Shown here piece by piece: positions 29,008-39,112 of a DNA stretch of 64,000 nt. The notes under the pieces are model-generated. The model ran no database searches. It worked only from the letters and a program-made list of their open reading frames with translations, and was not told where the DNA came from. The position numbers were made by a program, and so were the translations under genes. Location of the stretch: the NCBI RefSeq assembly GCF_022669015.1, contig NZ_JAKKSL010000001.1, forward strand, positions 912,059-976,058, written 5' to 3'. This stretch comes from Colwellia maritima (GTDB lineage Bacteria > Pseudomonadota > Gammaproteobacteria > Enterobacterales > Alteromonadaceae). Every line of letters begins with the position of its first letter. Positions within the stretch are counted from its first letter, which is position 1.

Positions 29008-29722
29008 GCAATGGCAAGAATACAGTGACAATTATCTTAATCTAACGCCTCGTGAACAATACCTGATTATTCTAACGGGATTGGTTGCTATTATTTTTAT
29101 TACTTTCTATTTCTTTATTGATGCGAACATAGTTGAAAACAGAAAGTCAGTTCAACAAATTGTGCAGCTTCGAGCAAGCAATCAAACGTTGCAAATCACA
29201 AATACAGAAATGCAGGAAGCTTTACAGCGAGACCCAAATGAAGACACTAAAAATCAAATTGCTCAGTATGAAGCGAAGTTAGCAAAAGTTGATGAAAAAC
29301 TCTTAACGTTAACCAGTGATTTAATTAGCCCAGTACAAATGCGTTATGCATTGTTAGATTTATTAAAGCTTGAAAAAAATGTGTCGTTACTTTCATTTGA
29401 GTTGTTAGGAGCACAACCACTGTTGTCTAATCTTTCCTCGGGATCATCAACATCACCACAAAATAGAAGCAGTGACACATCAGCAGCGTTATCGCTAGAA
29501 AATAATCAATTGCCTGCAGGGGTTAATTTATATCGTCACGGTTTTAAAATTAAACTTTCAGGAAGTTACTTTGACTTACAAAGTTATCTATCGCGACTTG
29601 AGCAGCTTTCATGGAAATTTTTCTGGCAAGATTTTAATTTCAAGTTAATTGAATACCCAAATAGTGAATTAGAAATTCAAATGTACAGCTTAGGCACTAA
29701 GAAGGAGTTTGTCGGTGTTTAA
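29000..29722 (+). CDS. mshJ: MshJ, PilO-like inner-membrane MSHA assembly protein
   Basis: A bitopic inner-membrane protein of 240 residues: helix at about 24-42 (LIILTGLVAIIFITFYFFI), a coiled-coil region, and a periplasmic domain that ends SYFDLQSYLSRLEQLSWKF ... NSELEIQMYSLG, matching PilO/MshJ. I choose ATG 29000 (MSKQWQEYSD), which overlaps the stop of the gene before by 8 nt, and not the further upstream ATG 28943. A Ser/Asn-rich linker (about 150-180) joins the parts. Confidence 0.8.
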   Translation: MSKQWQEYSDNYLNLTPREQYLIILTGLVAIIFITFYFFIDANIVENRKSVQQIVQLRASNQTLQITNTEMQEALQRDPNEDTKNQIAQYEAKLAKVDEKLLTLTSDLISPVQMRYALLDLLKLEKNVSLLSFELLGAQPLLSNLSSGSSTSPQNRSSDTSAALSLENNQLPAGVNLYRHGFKIKLSGSYFDLQSYLSRLEQLSWKFFWQDFNFKLIEYPNSELEIQMYSLGTKKEFVGV

Positions 29723-30047
29723 ATTATGTTATGCGTTTTTATTCAGTATGTTAATAATGCCACATCAGGTTTTTTCGGCTAAAGTTGATCCAACACGACC
29801 TTTTGGTCACAAAGGACTAACGACAATAACACCCGAAGGAAAAGCACTGCTATTGGAGTCTATTATTTCTGGGGACGGTGTTAAAACTGTAGTGGTTAGT
29901 GGTAATATTTTGAAAATGCATGACTATATTGGTGAATATCAATTAATCGAGGTCAAGACGCAAAGTGTGGTATTACGCAGTGAGAGCGATCAAGTAGAAT
30001 TAACTCTATTTAAAGACAACCTTATTAAAGTGAGTATAACCAAATAG
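29715..30047 (+). CDS. mshK: MshK, MSHA pilus biogenesis protein (PilP-like)
   Basis: A periplasmic protein of about 110 residues with a signal-like helix (residues 1-21) and the signature DPTRPFG, the short stretch by which MshK and PilP-like proteins link the inner complex with the secretin. A GTG start at 29715 is chosen because AAGGAG (29702-29706) lies 8 nt ahead; the longer frame starts TTG at 29709. It overlaps the end of mshJ by 8 nt. Confidence 0.75.
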   Translation: MFKLCYAFLFSMLIMPHQVFSAKVDPTRPFGHKGLTTITPEGKALLLESIISGDGVKTVVVSGNILKMHDYIGEYQLIEVKTQSVVLRSESDQVELTLFKDNLIKVSITK

Positions 30048-30200
30048 GATTAAGGTAAATAAGCACAGCTCTGTGTTTCAATTAGGAAAGCGTGGTGTTT
30101 TTTGTAGGAGCAAACTTATTGCTTATTTGTTGGACAACAAACCACCCTACATTGAATGATTTGATGTTAGACCATGAAAATAATAAAGATAAATGAAATT

Positions 30201-31872
30201 ATGAAACAGTCAAAATTAAAAATAGTCCTTTCTACCTTGTTGCTAACATTGGCAGGTTGTCAAAGTGTACCCAATCCTCCTGATGATATGAAAGAAGGAT
30301 TAGATCACGCCATTGGTGAAACTAAAATATTAAATGGCCCTAAAGCTTTGACGGAAGTGCCAAGTTCAGTGCAACAAGAGTTAATGCAACAAGGTTTAGC
30401 ACAAGCTAAACAAGGACTTTTGTCAGAAAAAAGACTAGAGATTTCGGCTGTTTCAGTAGATGCAAAAGATTTCTTTGCAGCGATTGTTGAAGGATCAAGT
30501 TACAGTGTTGCCATTCATCCTGATGTGAGCGGTGATATTACCTTAAACTTAACGGATGTAACACTCACTGAAGCTATTGAAGTGCTTGAAGCTATTTATG
30601 GGTATGATATTCGTATTAAAGGAAATATCATTCAAGTATATCCGGCGGGTATTCGCACAGAAACCTTTGCGTTAAATTATTTATTTTTGAAGCGATTTGG
30701 TACGTCTAGCACCAGTATAAATTCTGGTGGTGTTTCAGAAAACGACCCTAATAGTAGCAGCGGCAATAGTAATAATAGTAATAATAGTAACAGTAGTAAC
30801 AGTAGTAACAATCAAAGCAGTCAAAACGGACAAGGCAACAGCGGAATTAATATCTACACCGAAAATGAATCGGATTTTTGGACAGAATTAAAAGAAACCC
30901 TGACAGCCTTTGTTGGCACAGAAGCGGGACGTTCGGTGATTGTTTCGCCTCAAGTGGTTTGGTAACAGTACGTGGTTTGCCGGCGGAAATTGAAGCCGTA
31001 AGAAAATTTATAGTTGAAACCGAAACCCATTTGCATCGACAAGTGATTATTGAAGCTAAAATAATGGAAGTGACCTTAAATGATGAATACCCAAAGAAGG
31101 TGTTCATTGGGATGAAGTGCTAGGAAGTTTAGGTAAAACAGATCTTACTTTTAGCACCAGTGGCAATATTAATGGTAATACAATATCGAGTAATATTGGT
31201 GGTGTCACTTCATTGAGTTTTTCTGGCCCAGACTTTAGTGGTGTTATTGATTTACTCCAAACTCAAGGCAATGTTCAAGTGCTGTCTAGCCCAAGAATCA
31301 CCGCAACAAATAATCAAAAAGCGGTGATAAAAGTAGGTGAGGATGAATATTTTGTTACGGATGTATCGAGTACCACCACAACAGGCACGTCAACAACCAC
31401 AACGCCAGAGGTTGAGTTAACGCCGTTTTTCTCAGGTATTGCGTTAGATGTTACCCCTCAAATCGATAAAGATGGCAGTGTTATCTTGCATGTTCATCCT
31501 TCGGTTACCGTAACTGACGAACAAAACAAAACAATTCAACTGGGCGCTGAAGAATTAATTTTACCATTAGCGCAAAGTCGAGTTCGTGAGTCTGACACTA
31601 TTATTCGGGCTAAATCAGGGGAAATAGTCGTGATTGGTGGTTTGATTGAAACCTACACTATCGATCAAGAGTCGAAAACACCACTGTTTGGTGATATTCC
31701 CCTTATTGGTGGTTTATTTAAAAGTGTTACTGATTCTACTCAAAAACGAGAGTTGATTATTTTGTTAAAACCCGTTGTTATTGGTCAAGATACATGGAAT
31801 ACACAGCTTCAAGATGCACGAGCATTATTGAAAAAATGGTTTCCTGAAGAAGATGTTTCAGTAAATCAATAA
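30201..31872 (+). CDS. mshL: MshL, MSHA secretin (two frameshifts)
   Basis: The outer-membrane secretin channel of the pilus, about 557 codons, a lipoprotein (lipobox LAGC at residues 16-19 from ATG 30201). N-domains carry VHIHP-like SVAIHPDVSGDITLNLTDV, and the secretin domain reads VQVLSSPRITATNNQKAVIKV, then VIGGLIETYT and KRELIILLKPVVI. Between them is a Ser/Asn-rich linker encoded by short AGTAAY repeats (30720-30845). Breaks lie near 30955 (one A restores SPQSGLVTVRGLPA) and near 31095. An upstream in-frame ATG at 30174 is an alternative start. Confidence 0.9.
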
Positions 31873-31887
31873 AATAGATTAGCGCTT

Positions 31888-32825
31888 ATGTACTTGTATC
31901 ATTTTGGCTTAACAGAACTACCTTTTACACTGACGCCAAATACTCATTTCTTTTTAGCGCTTGAATCACATAATGAAGCTTTTGCGGTACTGATGACGGC
32001 GCTGAAAACCGGTGAAGGTTTTATCAAGGTAGTGGGAGAAGTTGGTACGGGTAAAACCTTATTGTGCCGTAAATTACTCAATGAAATACCCGAGCATTTT
32101 GTTACTGCCTACATCCCCAATCCATATTTGAATCCAGATGAGCTTAGAAGGGCAGTTGCACTAGAATTAGGTGTAAAGCAAGCGCAACGTATGTCTGCTC
32201 AGTTATTAACACAACGTATTCAACATCGGTTACTTGATTTGCACAGCCAAGGACATTCGGTTGTACTTATTCTTGATGAAGCACAGGCACTACCTGCTGA
32301 AAGTTTAGAAGCGCTTCGTTTGTTCACTAATTTAGAAACAGAAACACGTAAGTTATTGCAAGTAGTGTTATTTGCCCAACCTGAGTTAGATCAACGTTTA
32401 GCACAAACAGAATTCAGACAATTGTATCAACGTATTACCTTTTCTTATCGGTTAAGAGCGATGAATCACGAAGAGGTGCAGCAATATATTCAGCACAGGT
32501 TACAGGTCGCAGGTTATAAAGGCCCACCTTATTTTCTGAAAAAATTTGTAAAAAAATAACAAAAATCAGCAAAGGAATACCACGCTTAGTAAATGTGTTA
32601 TGCCATAAAATGTTAATGCTAAGTTATGGGCAAGGCGGTTATCAAATCACAACAAAGCAGCTTAATGCGGCAATAAAAGACACCGAAAGTATTGGTTTTC
32701 ATCAGGGGGCTGCACGTCGTGATGGTTGGATAAATAAAGCTGCTGCTATTGTTATCGGTAGCTTAACCATAATGGTGTTAGGATATTTTATTTATACTTT
32801 TTATCTTTTTAGGACAGTGCAATGA
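31888..32825 (+). CDS. mshM: MshM, ExeA-like AAA ATPase of the MSHA system (one frameshift)
   Basis: About 312 codons. A cytoplasmic AAA domain has Walker A GEVGTGKTLLCRKL and Walker B VLILDEAQALPAE with the sensor LRLFTNLET, followed by a C-terminal membrane helix (about 285-305, IVIGSLTIMVLGYFIYTFY). ExeA/GspA relatives help insert secretin multimers into peptidoglycan, so MshM may do so for MshL. The break near 32540 is repaired by one C (GPP then LFSEKICKKITK). It overlaps mshN by four nt (ATGA). Confidence 0.85.
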
Positions 32826-34039
32826 GTGTTATTAACCAAATGCTAAAAGATTTAGAGGAGCGCGCACCAGAACAAGGGCGTGTATCTTCACTATCAGCGG
32901 TTCCTAAAAAGACATCAACATTGAAAATAGTACTACTTATAACCGCTGTACTGCTAAGCTTGAATGCACTTGGTTTTTATATTTGGAACTTGCAAGAGTC
33001 TCAATCACAAAGTGCTCCTAAAAAGGAAAAATCAGCTAGCTTAACCGTAATCCCAGTAAACGAAGATCAAGCGCAAGCTGTAACACCTCAAGCACCTCCA
33101 GAAGTAAAAAATAAAGCGATTGTTAATTTAGCTCGTCAGCCAAAGGAGCAATTAAGACTTGAACCAGAATCAGAACTAGAGCCAGAAAGCAAACATAGTG
33201 CATTACAAATTGCACAACAGTCACAGGGCGAAATTCAGACTGAGATCACACAAGAACCGATGAAAGATAAAGCGTTTATATCCACACCTAGCGTTACTGA
33301 TAAACTTGATAAAAAAGACCAAATACATCAAACACAGGTAGCAAAACTAACACAAGTAACACAGCCCACAAATACTGAACCTACAAATATTGAAGTACTA
33401 CCACAAACAAATACAACAGCTAAAGTAAACAGTGTACGTGGTCAAATGTCTGTTTCTCGACGTCAGTTAACATCAAGCGAGCTGATAGCACAAAAGTTGG
33501 CAAGGGCCGAAAAATCAATTACTAATAACAACATTGTTAACGCAGAGCAATTATTTGAAGAAATCCTTATTATTGATCCTCGCCAAAAACAGGCTCGTAA
33601 AAAACTTGCTGCCTTATGGTTTGGACGACAATCATATCAACAGGCTGTGAATTTACTCTCCCAAGGAATAGCATTTGATAAACTTGACAGTGAAATGCGT
33701 TTAATGAAGGCGCAAATTCAGCTTAAGCAAGGACAGCAAATAGCGGCCTATAATACATTAAAGCCGTTAGCATCTCTGGAACAAGAGGAGTATCAAGTTA
33801 TGCTTGCTAATATTGCTCAACAAATAGAACAGTATCCAAGTGCTATAATGGCTTATCAAGTGTTAATAAACATGCAACCTGAAAGTGGTCGTTGGCATTT
33901 GGGATTAGCTATTGTTTATGACAAAAATAGCCAGTTTTCATTAGCTGTTAATGCCTATGCACTTGCATTAACTAAAGCCGATTTATCAGTATCATCAGTT
34001 AAGTTTGCCAAGCAACGTATGCAAGCTTTAGGAGAATAA
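32822..34039 (+). CDS. mshN: MshN, TPR protein of MSHA biogenesis
   Basis: A 405-residue bitopic inner-membrane protein: cytoplasmic start MSVINQMLKDLEER (typical for MshN), one helix (about 32-54), a long Gln/Glu/Thr-rich periplasmic linker (60-215) and four or so TPR motifs (about 220-400, e.g. NAEQLFEEILIIDPRQKQARKK). It probably scaffolds the assembly complex. The linker is low in conservation. It is intact. Confidence 0.85.
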   Translation: MSVINQMLKDLEERAPEQGRVSSLSAVPKKTSTLKIVLLITAVLLSLNALGFYIWNLQESQSQSAPKKEKSASLTVIPVNEDQAQAVTPQAPPEVKNKAIVNLARQPKEQLRLEPESELEPESKHSALQIAQQSQGEIQTEITQEPMKDKAFISTPSVTDKLDKKDQIHQTQVAKLTQVTQPTNTEPTNIEVLPQTNTTAKVNSVRGQMSVSRRQLTSSELIAQKLARAEKSITNNNIVNAEQLFEEILIIDPRQKQARKKLAALWFGRQSYQQAVNLLSQGIAFDKLDSEMRLMKAQIQLKQGQQIAAYNTLKPLASLEQEEYQVMLANIAQQIEQYPSAIMAYQVLINMQPESGRWHLGLAIVYDKNSQFSLAVNAYALALTKADLSVSSVKFAKQRMQALGE

Positions 34040-34044
34040 AGAAC

Positions 34045-34143
34045 ATGGTAGCTCCCAAAATAAAAATGCGCTCAGTTGGAGAGACTGATTTTTTGGTTCA
34101 ATTAGGCTTGCCTGATATCATATTATTAGTTGGGGAATATTAA
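34045..34143 (+). CDS. Short leader ORF resembling the start of mshE
   Basis: A 32-codon ORF whose first residues, MVAPKIKMR, copy the start of mshE (MAAPKLKMR) at the nucleotide level: 23 of the first 27 nt look identical around ATGGYAGCTCCCAAAWTAAAAATGCGC. The rest, ending ILLVGEY, has no likeness to MshE. Its TAA ends 2 nt before the mshE ATG, and the mshE Shine-Dalgarno (GGGGA, 34134-34137) lies inside it. It therefore looks like a partial tandem duplication that left a translated leader. Whether it is made is unknown. Confidence 0.35.
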   Translation: MVAPKIKMRSVGETDFLVQLGLPDIILLVGEY

Positions 34144-34145
34144 TT

Positions 34146-35858
34146 ATGGCAGCTCCCAAATTAAAAATGCGCTTAGGCGATTTACTTGTTCATGAGCATA
34201 TTATTACAAATGAACAGTTGATGCAGGCGCTAAATAGCCAAAAAACAACAGGTCGAAAATTAGGGGATACGCTGATAGAGTTAAGTTATCTATCAGAGCG
34301 ACAGTTGTTAGAGTTTTTAGCGCAGCAACTTGATCTGCCTTTTTTAGATATCAGCCAACGACGTATACCGACAGAAAGTGCTAATTTGTTGTCTGAAGTT
34401 CATGCAAGGCGGTTACGGGCACTGATTATCGAAGATAAAGGTGATTCCGTTATTGTCGGTATGAGTGATCCCGCGGATCTAAATGCAATTGACCAACTAG
34501 AAAAAATATTATCTCCTAAGCGACTAGAATTTGCTGTCGTGATGGACTCACAAATGTTTGATGCATTTGATGGTCTTTATCGACGAACAGCGGATATTGA
34601 ATCTTTTGCTAGTCAACTTGAAGAAGAATATGAACAATCATCAAGCTTTGATTTATCAACCTCCTTTATTGATGAAACGGGAGATGCTACGGTTGGAAAA
34701 CTATTGCAGTCAGTATTTGAAGATGCAGTACAAATGCGTGCTTCAGATATTCATATTGAACCAGATGAAAGTCAATTGCGCATTCGTCAACGTATTGATG
34801 GGGTTTTACAAGAAAGCATTTTAAAAGAAAGTAAAATTGCTTCAGCCATGGTATTACGTTTAAAGCTTATGGCGGGGTTAGATATTTCTGAAAAACGTAT
34901 ACCGCAAGATGGCCGTTTTCATTTACAAATATCAGGCCATAGTATTGATGTGCGTATGTCAACTATGCCCGTACAATATGGTGAATCTGTGGTCATGCGT
35001 TTGCTTGATCAATCTGCAGGGTTACTTTCCTTTGATCAAACGGGTATGCCTGATGAATTTGTTAAACGTATTCGTCATCAAATTACACGTCCTCATGGTA
35101 TGGTTTTAGTTACGGGGCCAACGGGTAGTGGTAAAACAACTACCCTCTATGCCGCCTTAAGTGAACTCAATGTTGCCAGTAAAAAGATAATCACAGTAGA
35201 AGATCCTGTTGAGTATCGTTTACCCCGAATTAACCAAGTGCAAGTTAACCCTAAAATAGGTTTAACTTTTTCAACCGTATTACGTACCGCCCTACGACAA
35301 GATCCCGATATCATGATGGTAGGTGAAATGCGCGATAAAGAAACCGTAGAGATCGGCCTACGTGGTGCTTTAACCGGTCACTTAGTGTTGTCCACGTTAC
35401 ATACCAATGATGCGATTACTAGTGCATTAAGATTGATTGATATGGGCGCTGTTGGTTTTTTAGTCGGTAGTTCATTGCGTGCTATTATTGCGCAGCGATT
35501 GGTGCGTAGGGTTTGTGAAAATTGTGAAGAGGAATATCAGCCAGAATCACAAGAATTACTATGGTTAACAAATTTAGCCGGAGATAGAGTTAACACAACT
35601 AAATTTGTGCATGGGCGAGGTTGTCAAAGTTGTCAATATACGGGTTATAAAGGGCGAATAGGTGTTTTTGAGCTATTGGAAATGAATGAACCCATGATGT
35701 CAGCACTAAAACGTGATGATTCTGAAGCTTTTACTCGTTTGTCAAAAGAAAACCCGACATTTACGCCATTAGCACTTGCTGCCTTTGATTATGCGGCACA
35801 AGGTATAACAACAGTTGAAGAAGTGCTACGTTTAGTTGAAACGGTTGATGTGGTATAG
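34146..35858 (+). CDS. mshE: MshE, pilus extension ATPase with c-di-GMP-binding N-domain
   Basis: A 570-residue cytoplasmic AAA ATPase that powers MSHA pilus extension. The N-domain (about 1-150) has the two MshEN-type motifs RLGDLLVHEHIITNEQLMQAL and KLGDTLIELSYLSERQLLEFL; MshEN is the known c-di-GMP receptor of MshE. The ATPase domain carries Walker A GPTGSGKTTTL, the Asp box and Walker B DPDIMMVGEMRD, and a tetracysteine zinc site CENCEEEY ... CQSCQYTGYKG. Intact. Its control by c-di-GMP fits the GAF-GGDEF-EAL protein at 13.6-16.2 kb. Confidence 0.93.
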   Translation: MAAPKLKMRLGDLLVHEHIITNEQLMQALNSQKTTGRKLGDTLIELSYLSERQLLEFLAQQLDLPFLDISQRRIPTESANLLSEVHARRLRALIIEDKGDSVIVGMSDPADLNAIDQLEKILSPKRLEFAVVMDSQMFDAFDGLYRRTADIESFASQLEEEYEQSSSFDLSTSFIDETGDATVGKLLQSVFEDAVQMRASDIHIEPDESQLRIRQRIDGVLQESILKESKIASAMVLRLKLMAGLDISEKRIPQDGRFHLQISGHSIDVRMSTMPVQYGESVVMRLLDQSAGLLSFDQTGMPDEFVKRIRHQITRPHGMVLVTGPTGSGKTTTLYAALSELNVASKKIITVEDPVEYRLPRINQVQVNPKIGLTFSTVLRTALRQDPDIMMVGEMRDKETVEIGLRGALTGHLVLSTLHTNDAITSALRLIDMGAVGFLVGSSLRAIIAQRLVRRVCENCEEEYQPESQELLWLTNLAGDRVNTTKFVHGRGCQSCQYTGYKGRIGVFELLEMNEPMMSALKRDDSEAFTRLSKENPTFTPLALAAFDYAAQGITTVEEVLRLVETVDVV

Positions 35859-35911
35859 GGTGGAAGTTGCTTGCAAAAATACAAAGTGCAAAAGAGGCAT
35901 AATAAATAACA

Positions 35912-37147
35912 ATGGCATCATTTAACTATATCGGTCGTAACCAAAGTGGTAACCAAGTAAAGGGCGTTATTGAAGCGAATAATCCCTCTGTTGTTGCCGA
36001 GCAATTAATGCGTAAAAATATTACGCCGATATCTATTACAGGCACAAGTAAAAATAAATCGGAAAGTCCTGCTGGAAAAAATGTTAGCGAAATTTTTGGT
36101 TTTGATAAAGTATCTCTTGATGAGTTGATCATATTCTCTCGGCAAATGTATGCCTTAATGCGATCAGGCGTTCCTATTTTACGTGCTATTCATGGTATGG
36201 CTGACGCCAGTACGTCAAAAGCGTTAAAAAAAGCATTAACCGAAATAAGTGGTCAATTGGAAGGTGGCTATACTCTATCCTCTGCACTCAATCAATATCC
36301 TGATATTTTTGGTTCTTTATTCGTTTCTTTAGTTCACGTAGGAGAAAATACTGGGCAGCTAGAAGAATCCTTTCTGAAATTAACGTCTTACTTAGAACGA
36401 GAACAAGCCACGAGAAAACGCATTAAAACAGCATTGAGATATCCGTCAATGGTATTAATAGCGCTTGCGGCGGCGTTAGTTATTTTAAATATTTTTGTTA
36501 TTCCAACTTTTGCCAATATGTTTTCAAAATTGGGCGCAGAATTACCTTTAGCAACAAGGTTTTTAATTTCTAGCTCTGATCTCTTTTTAAATTACTGGCC
36601 CTATATGCTCATTGCTTGTATCGCGGCTTATCTCGCGCTTCAAAAATCATTGAAAACTAAAAAAGGACGCTATCAGTGGGACAAACGAAAAACCAAGATA
36701 CCTGTTATTGGCAGCATCATTGAACGTTCAATTCTAGCTAGGTTTGCCCACAGTTTTGGCATTATTTTAAAGTCAGGTATTCCAATGACCACAGGGTTAA
36801 CCTTGGTTGCCGATGCCGTAGATAACAAATTTATGCAAGAAAAAATTGTAGCTATGCGGTTAGCCATTGAAAGTGGTGAAAGCTTATTACGCTCAGCCAT
36901 AGCCAGTACGTTATTTACTCCGCTTGTTTTGCAAATGATTGCCGTAGGCGAAGAAACGGGTCGTGTGGACGAACTATTAAAAGAGGTAGGTGATTACTAT
37001 GAACGAGAAGTTGATTACGATTTAAGTACTTTAACCGCCAGAATAGAACCTTTGTTATTGGTTGTGGTTGCGGTAATGGTGTTAGTACTAGCGCTAGGTA
37101 TATTTACCCCAATGTGGGATATGGCATCAGCTATGCAAGGTAAATAG
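35912..37147 (+). CDS. mshG: MshG, PilC/GspF-like inner-membrane platform protein
   Basis: A 411-residue polytopic protein with two repeated GspF domains, each with RQMYALMRSGVPILRAI and the later AHSFGIILKSGIPMTTGL, and three long membrane helices (about 170-195, 220-240, 375-400). It recruits MshE to the membrane. The start at 35912 follows a 53-nt gap from mshE. Intact, normal length for PilC family. Confidence 0.92.
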   Translation: MASFNYIGRNQSGNQVKGVIEANNPSVVAEQLMRKNITPISITGTSKNKSESPAGKNVSEIFGFDKVSLDELIIFSRQMYALMRSGVPILRAIHGMADASTSKALKKALTEISGQLEGGYTLSSALNQYPDIFGSLFVSLVHVGENTGQLEESFLKLTSYLEREQATRKRIKTALRYPSMVLIALAAALVILNIFVIPTFANMFSKLGAELPLATRFLISSSDLFLNYWPYMLIACIAAYLALQKSLKTKKGRYQWDKRKTKIPVIGSIIERSILARFAHSFGIILKSGIPMTTGLTLVADAVDNKFMQEKIVAMRLAIESGESLLRSAIASTLFTPLVLQMIAVGEETGRVDELLKEVGDYYEREVDYDLSTLTARIEPLLLVVVAVMVLVLALGIFTPMWDMASAMQGK

Positions 37148-37238
37148 AGTAAAGTGATGAATTAACAGCGTTAATGTGTTGGTATTTTCATTTTGAGAGA
37201 TTATAAATTCGAGTTTCATTCCTATTAAGGCTTAATAT

Positions 37239-37740
37239 ATGACAACAAACAGTGAAAAAAAGGATATGTCACTTGCCGAGTTTGTTGTGATTATTGCCAT
37301 CGTAGGAATATTGATGGCTGTTTTTATTAATTTTTATATTAAAAATGAATCACAATTTAAGCAAGTTTGGTTTTGCCACTATAGCGCAAACCTTTAATAC
37401 CAAGGTAAATGCGGTACATGCACAATGGATGATGGATAATCAACCTAAGGTTGTGTATGTGGCGTCATTGTATAGTAAAGGAAAACAAGCTATACCTGTT
37501 AATAAAGCAGGTTGGATAGATGCACAACAAACCAAATTGTCTTGTGAAGCCATATGGCAATTAGTTATGGAAATGCCGATAAGTGATGTAAAACTGTCGG
37601 TTAGTGCGCTAGAGATGCATATATTTTATAGTGAATTGAACAATACAAATAGTGAATGTCGCTACGTATTACAAGATGGAAGTTATTTTCAGTACAACCC
37701 TGCGAAAGGAAAAGTAAGTAAGGTAATGACGATAAATTAG
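37239..37740 (+). CDS. mshF: MshF, MSHA biogenesis protein (one frameshift)
   Basis: About 167 codons. The N-terminal part from ATG 37239 has a single membrane helix (residues 12-37, LAEFVVIIAIVGILMAVFINFYI), a pilin-like hydrophobic anchor without a FTLIEL site; the rest is periplasmic. A frameshift near 37352 separates the two frames. The gene sits between mshG and mshB as in Shewanella and Colwellia MSHA loci, so the name follows position. Function in assembly is not firmly known. Confidence 0.7.
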
Positions 37741-37848
37741 TTTTTGGCTCTTAATTTTCTTTAAAGTACAATTATTAGCGTTAAATAAGTGACTTAGTAA
37801 ATAAATCACTGCTACAATCAAATATAGGTAATACATTGAGAGGTTGGT

Positions 37849-38475
37849 ATGAATAGTAGAATGCGCATGAAGAAATCTTCAGGTTTCACCTTGATTGAAC
37901 TCGTCATTGTTGTCGTTATATTGGGTTTTTTAGCAGTAACGGCTATCCCTAAGTTTATCGACTTAACAGAGCAAGCTAAGCAAGCCAATATCGAAGGCAT
38001 GGCAGGCGGTTTTGCTACGGCTATTTCATTAGCAAGGGCGCAATGGGAAGCCGATGGACGTCCACAAGTTGGTACACAAAACAGTGTCGATTATGATGGT
38101 ATAACGTTAGTTTTAACAACAGAAACCACAACAGTTCGCCCAGGATATGTAACTGGTTTAACCGATGGTGATGCTTTAGGGGCCGGTTTCGATTCAGTAA
38201 ACTGCGTTGAAATTTGGAGTAATATTCTACAACAGCCTCCAAGAATAACGAATTCAATATCCACATTAAATTCTGATAGCTCTATGCGTTATTATGCGAG
38301 TGAATCAGGTGATGTTGAAAACTCAACCTGCCACTATTATTTAAAAGAAAGCTTAGATCGCAATACAAGTGGTGTATATCTAGCGCCAACACCGGTAGGC
38401 TCTACGTCAACAGGTAACAGCTTTACCTACCAACCCGCGACTAGTGCGGTAACCGTTTATATAACAGATATTTAA
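37849..38475 (+). CDS. mshB: MshB, minor MSHA pilin
   Basis: A 208-residue type IV prepilin: a short basic leader, then the processing site G^FTLIELVIVVVILGFLAV followed by the long hydrophobic helix and a globular domain ending with two cysteines that likely form the D-loop. GAGAGG precedes ATG 37849. It follows mshF and precedes the major pilin and shares its N-terminal helix with MshA, so the two probably arose by duplication. Intact. Confidence 0.88.
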   Translation: MNSRMRMKKSSGFTLIELVIVVVILGFLAVTAIPKFIDLTEQAKQANIEGMAGGFATAISLARAQWEADGRPQVGTQNSVDYDGITLVLTTETTTVRPGYVTGLTDGDALGAGFDSVNCVEIWSNILQQPPRITNSISTLNSDSSMRYYASESGDVENSTCHYYLKESLDRNTSGVYLAPTPVGSTSTGNSFTYQPATSAVTVYITDI

Positions 38476-38510
38476 TTTAAAAAGTACAAAAAACAGAAGT
38501 TGGTATTAAT

Positions 38511-39044
38511 ATGAAAAATGCAGCGAGACAAACAATGAATAAACAAACAGGTTTTACGTTAATTGAATTAGTAGTCGTTATTGTTATTTTAGGTATCTTA
38601 GCGGTAACAGCTGCCCCAAAATTTATTGATTTACAAAGTGATGCGAGAACGGCGACGCTTAAAGCCGTAAAAGCTTCAATGCAGTCAGCGTCGGCTTTAA
38701 TACATAGTAAGTCGTTGATAGCGGGAGTTGAAAACGATGCGAGTGCAGCGACATCAGTTGTGACGGTTAATGGCGTACAAACACAAGTTAATTATGGTTA
38801 CCCGTTAGCTGATTATACTGGTGCTAACGCTGCTAACCCAGGGGATTGGGAAGACTTGCTTGATTTGAATACTGCAGAATTCACTATGGTTGTCGTAGGT
38901 ACGCAATTTGTTGTACACCCTACTGGTATAACGGCACCGTCTGCTGTAAGCGCAACTGTAACAGCAACTAATAATTGTTATGCTTATTATACTGAAGCCA
39001 CATCAACAACAACCCCAACTTATACTGTTGTCGATTGTTTGTAA
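38511..39044 (+). CDS. mshA: MshA, major MSHA pilin
   Basis: A 177-residue prepilin with leader and processing site TG^[27 protein letters not shown]. The mature part is Ala/Thr/Val-rich, ending [10 protein letters not shown] ... YTVVDCL with a Cys pair that closes the D-region. The start at 38511 gives a 14-residue leader; ATG 38535 (MNKQTG) would give the usual shorter leader and may be the true one. The terminator at 39071 after this gene allows pilin mRNA to be the most abundant of the operon. Confidence 0.9.
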   Translation: MKNAARQTMNKQTGFTLIELVVVIVILGILAVTAAPKFIDLQSDARTATLKAVKASMQSASALIHSKSLIAGVENDASAATSVVTVNGVQTQVNYGYPLADYTGANAANPGDWEDLLDLNTAEFTMVVVGTQFVVHPTGITAPSAVSATVTATNNCYAYYTEATSTTTPTYTVVDCL

Positions 39045-39070
39045 TAATTTTTTATATTTGTCTAATATAT

Positions 39071-39094
39071 AGGAGAGCAATGCTCTCCTTTTTT
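39071..39094 (+). terminator. Terminator after mshA
   Basis: AGGAGAGC and GCTCTCCT (39071-39089) form a stem, followed by a run of six T (39089-39094), 27 nt after the mshA stop. It would give partial termination between the major pilin and the minor pilin genes. Confidence 0.8.
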
Positions 39095-39112
39095 GACTAA
39101 AAATATCATTTA

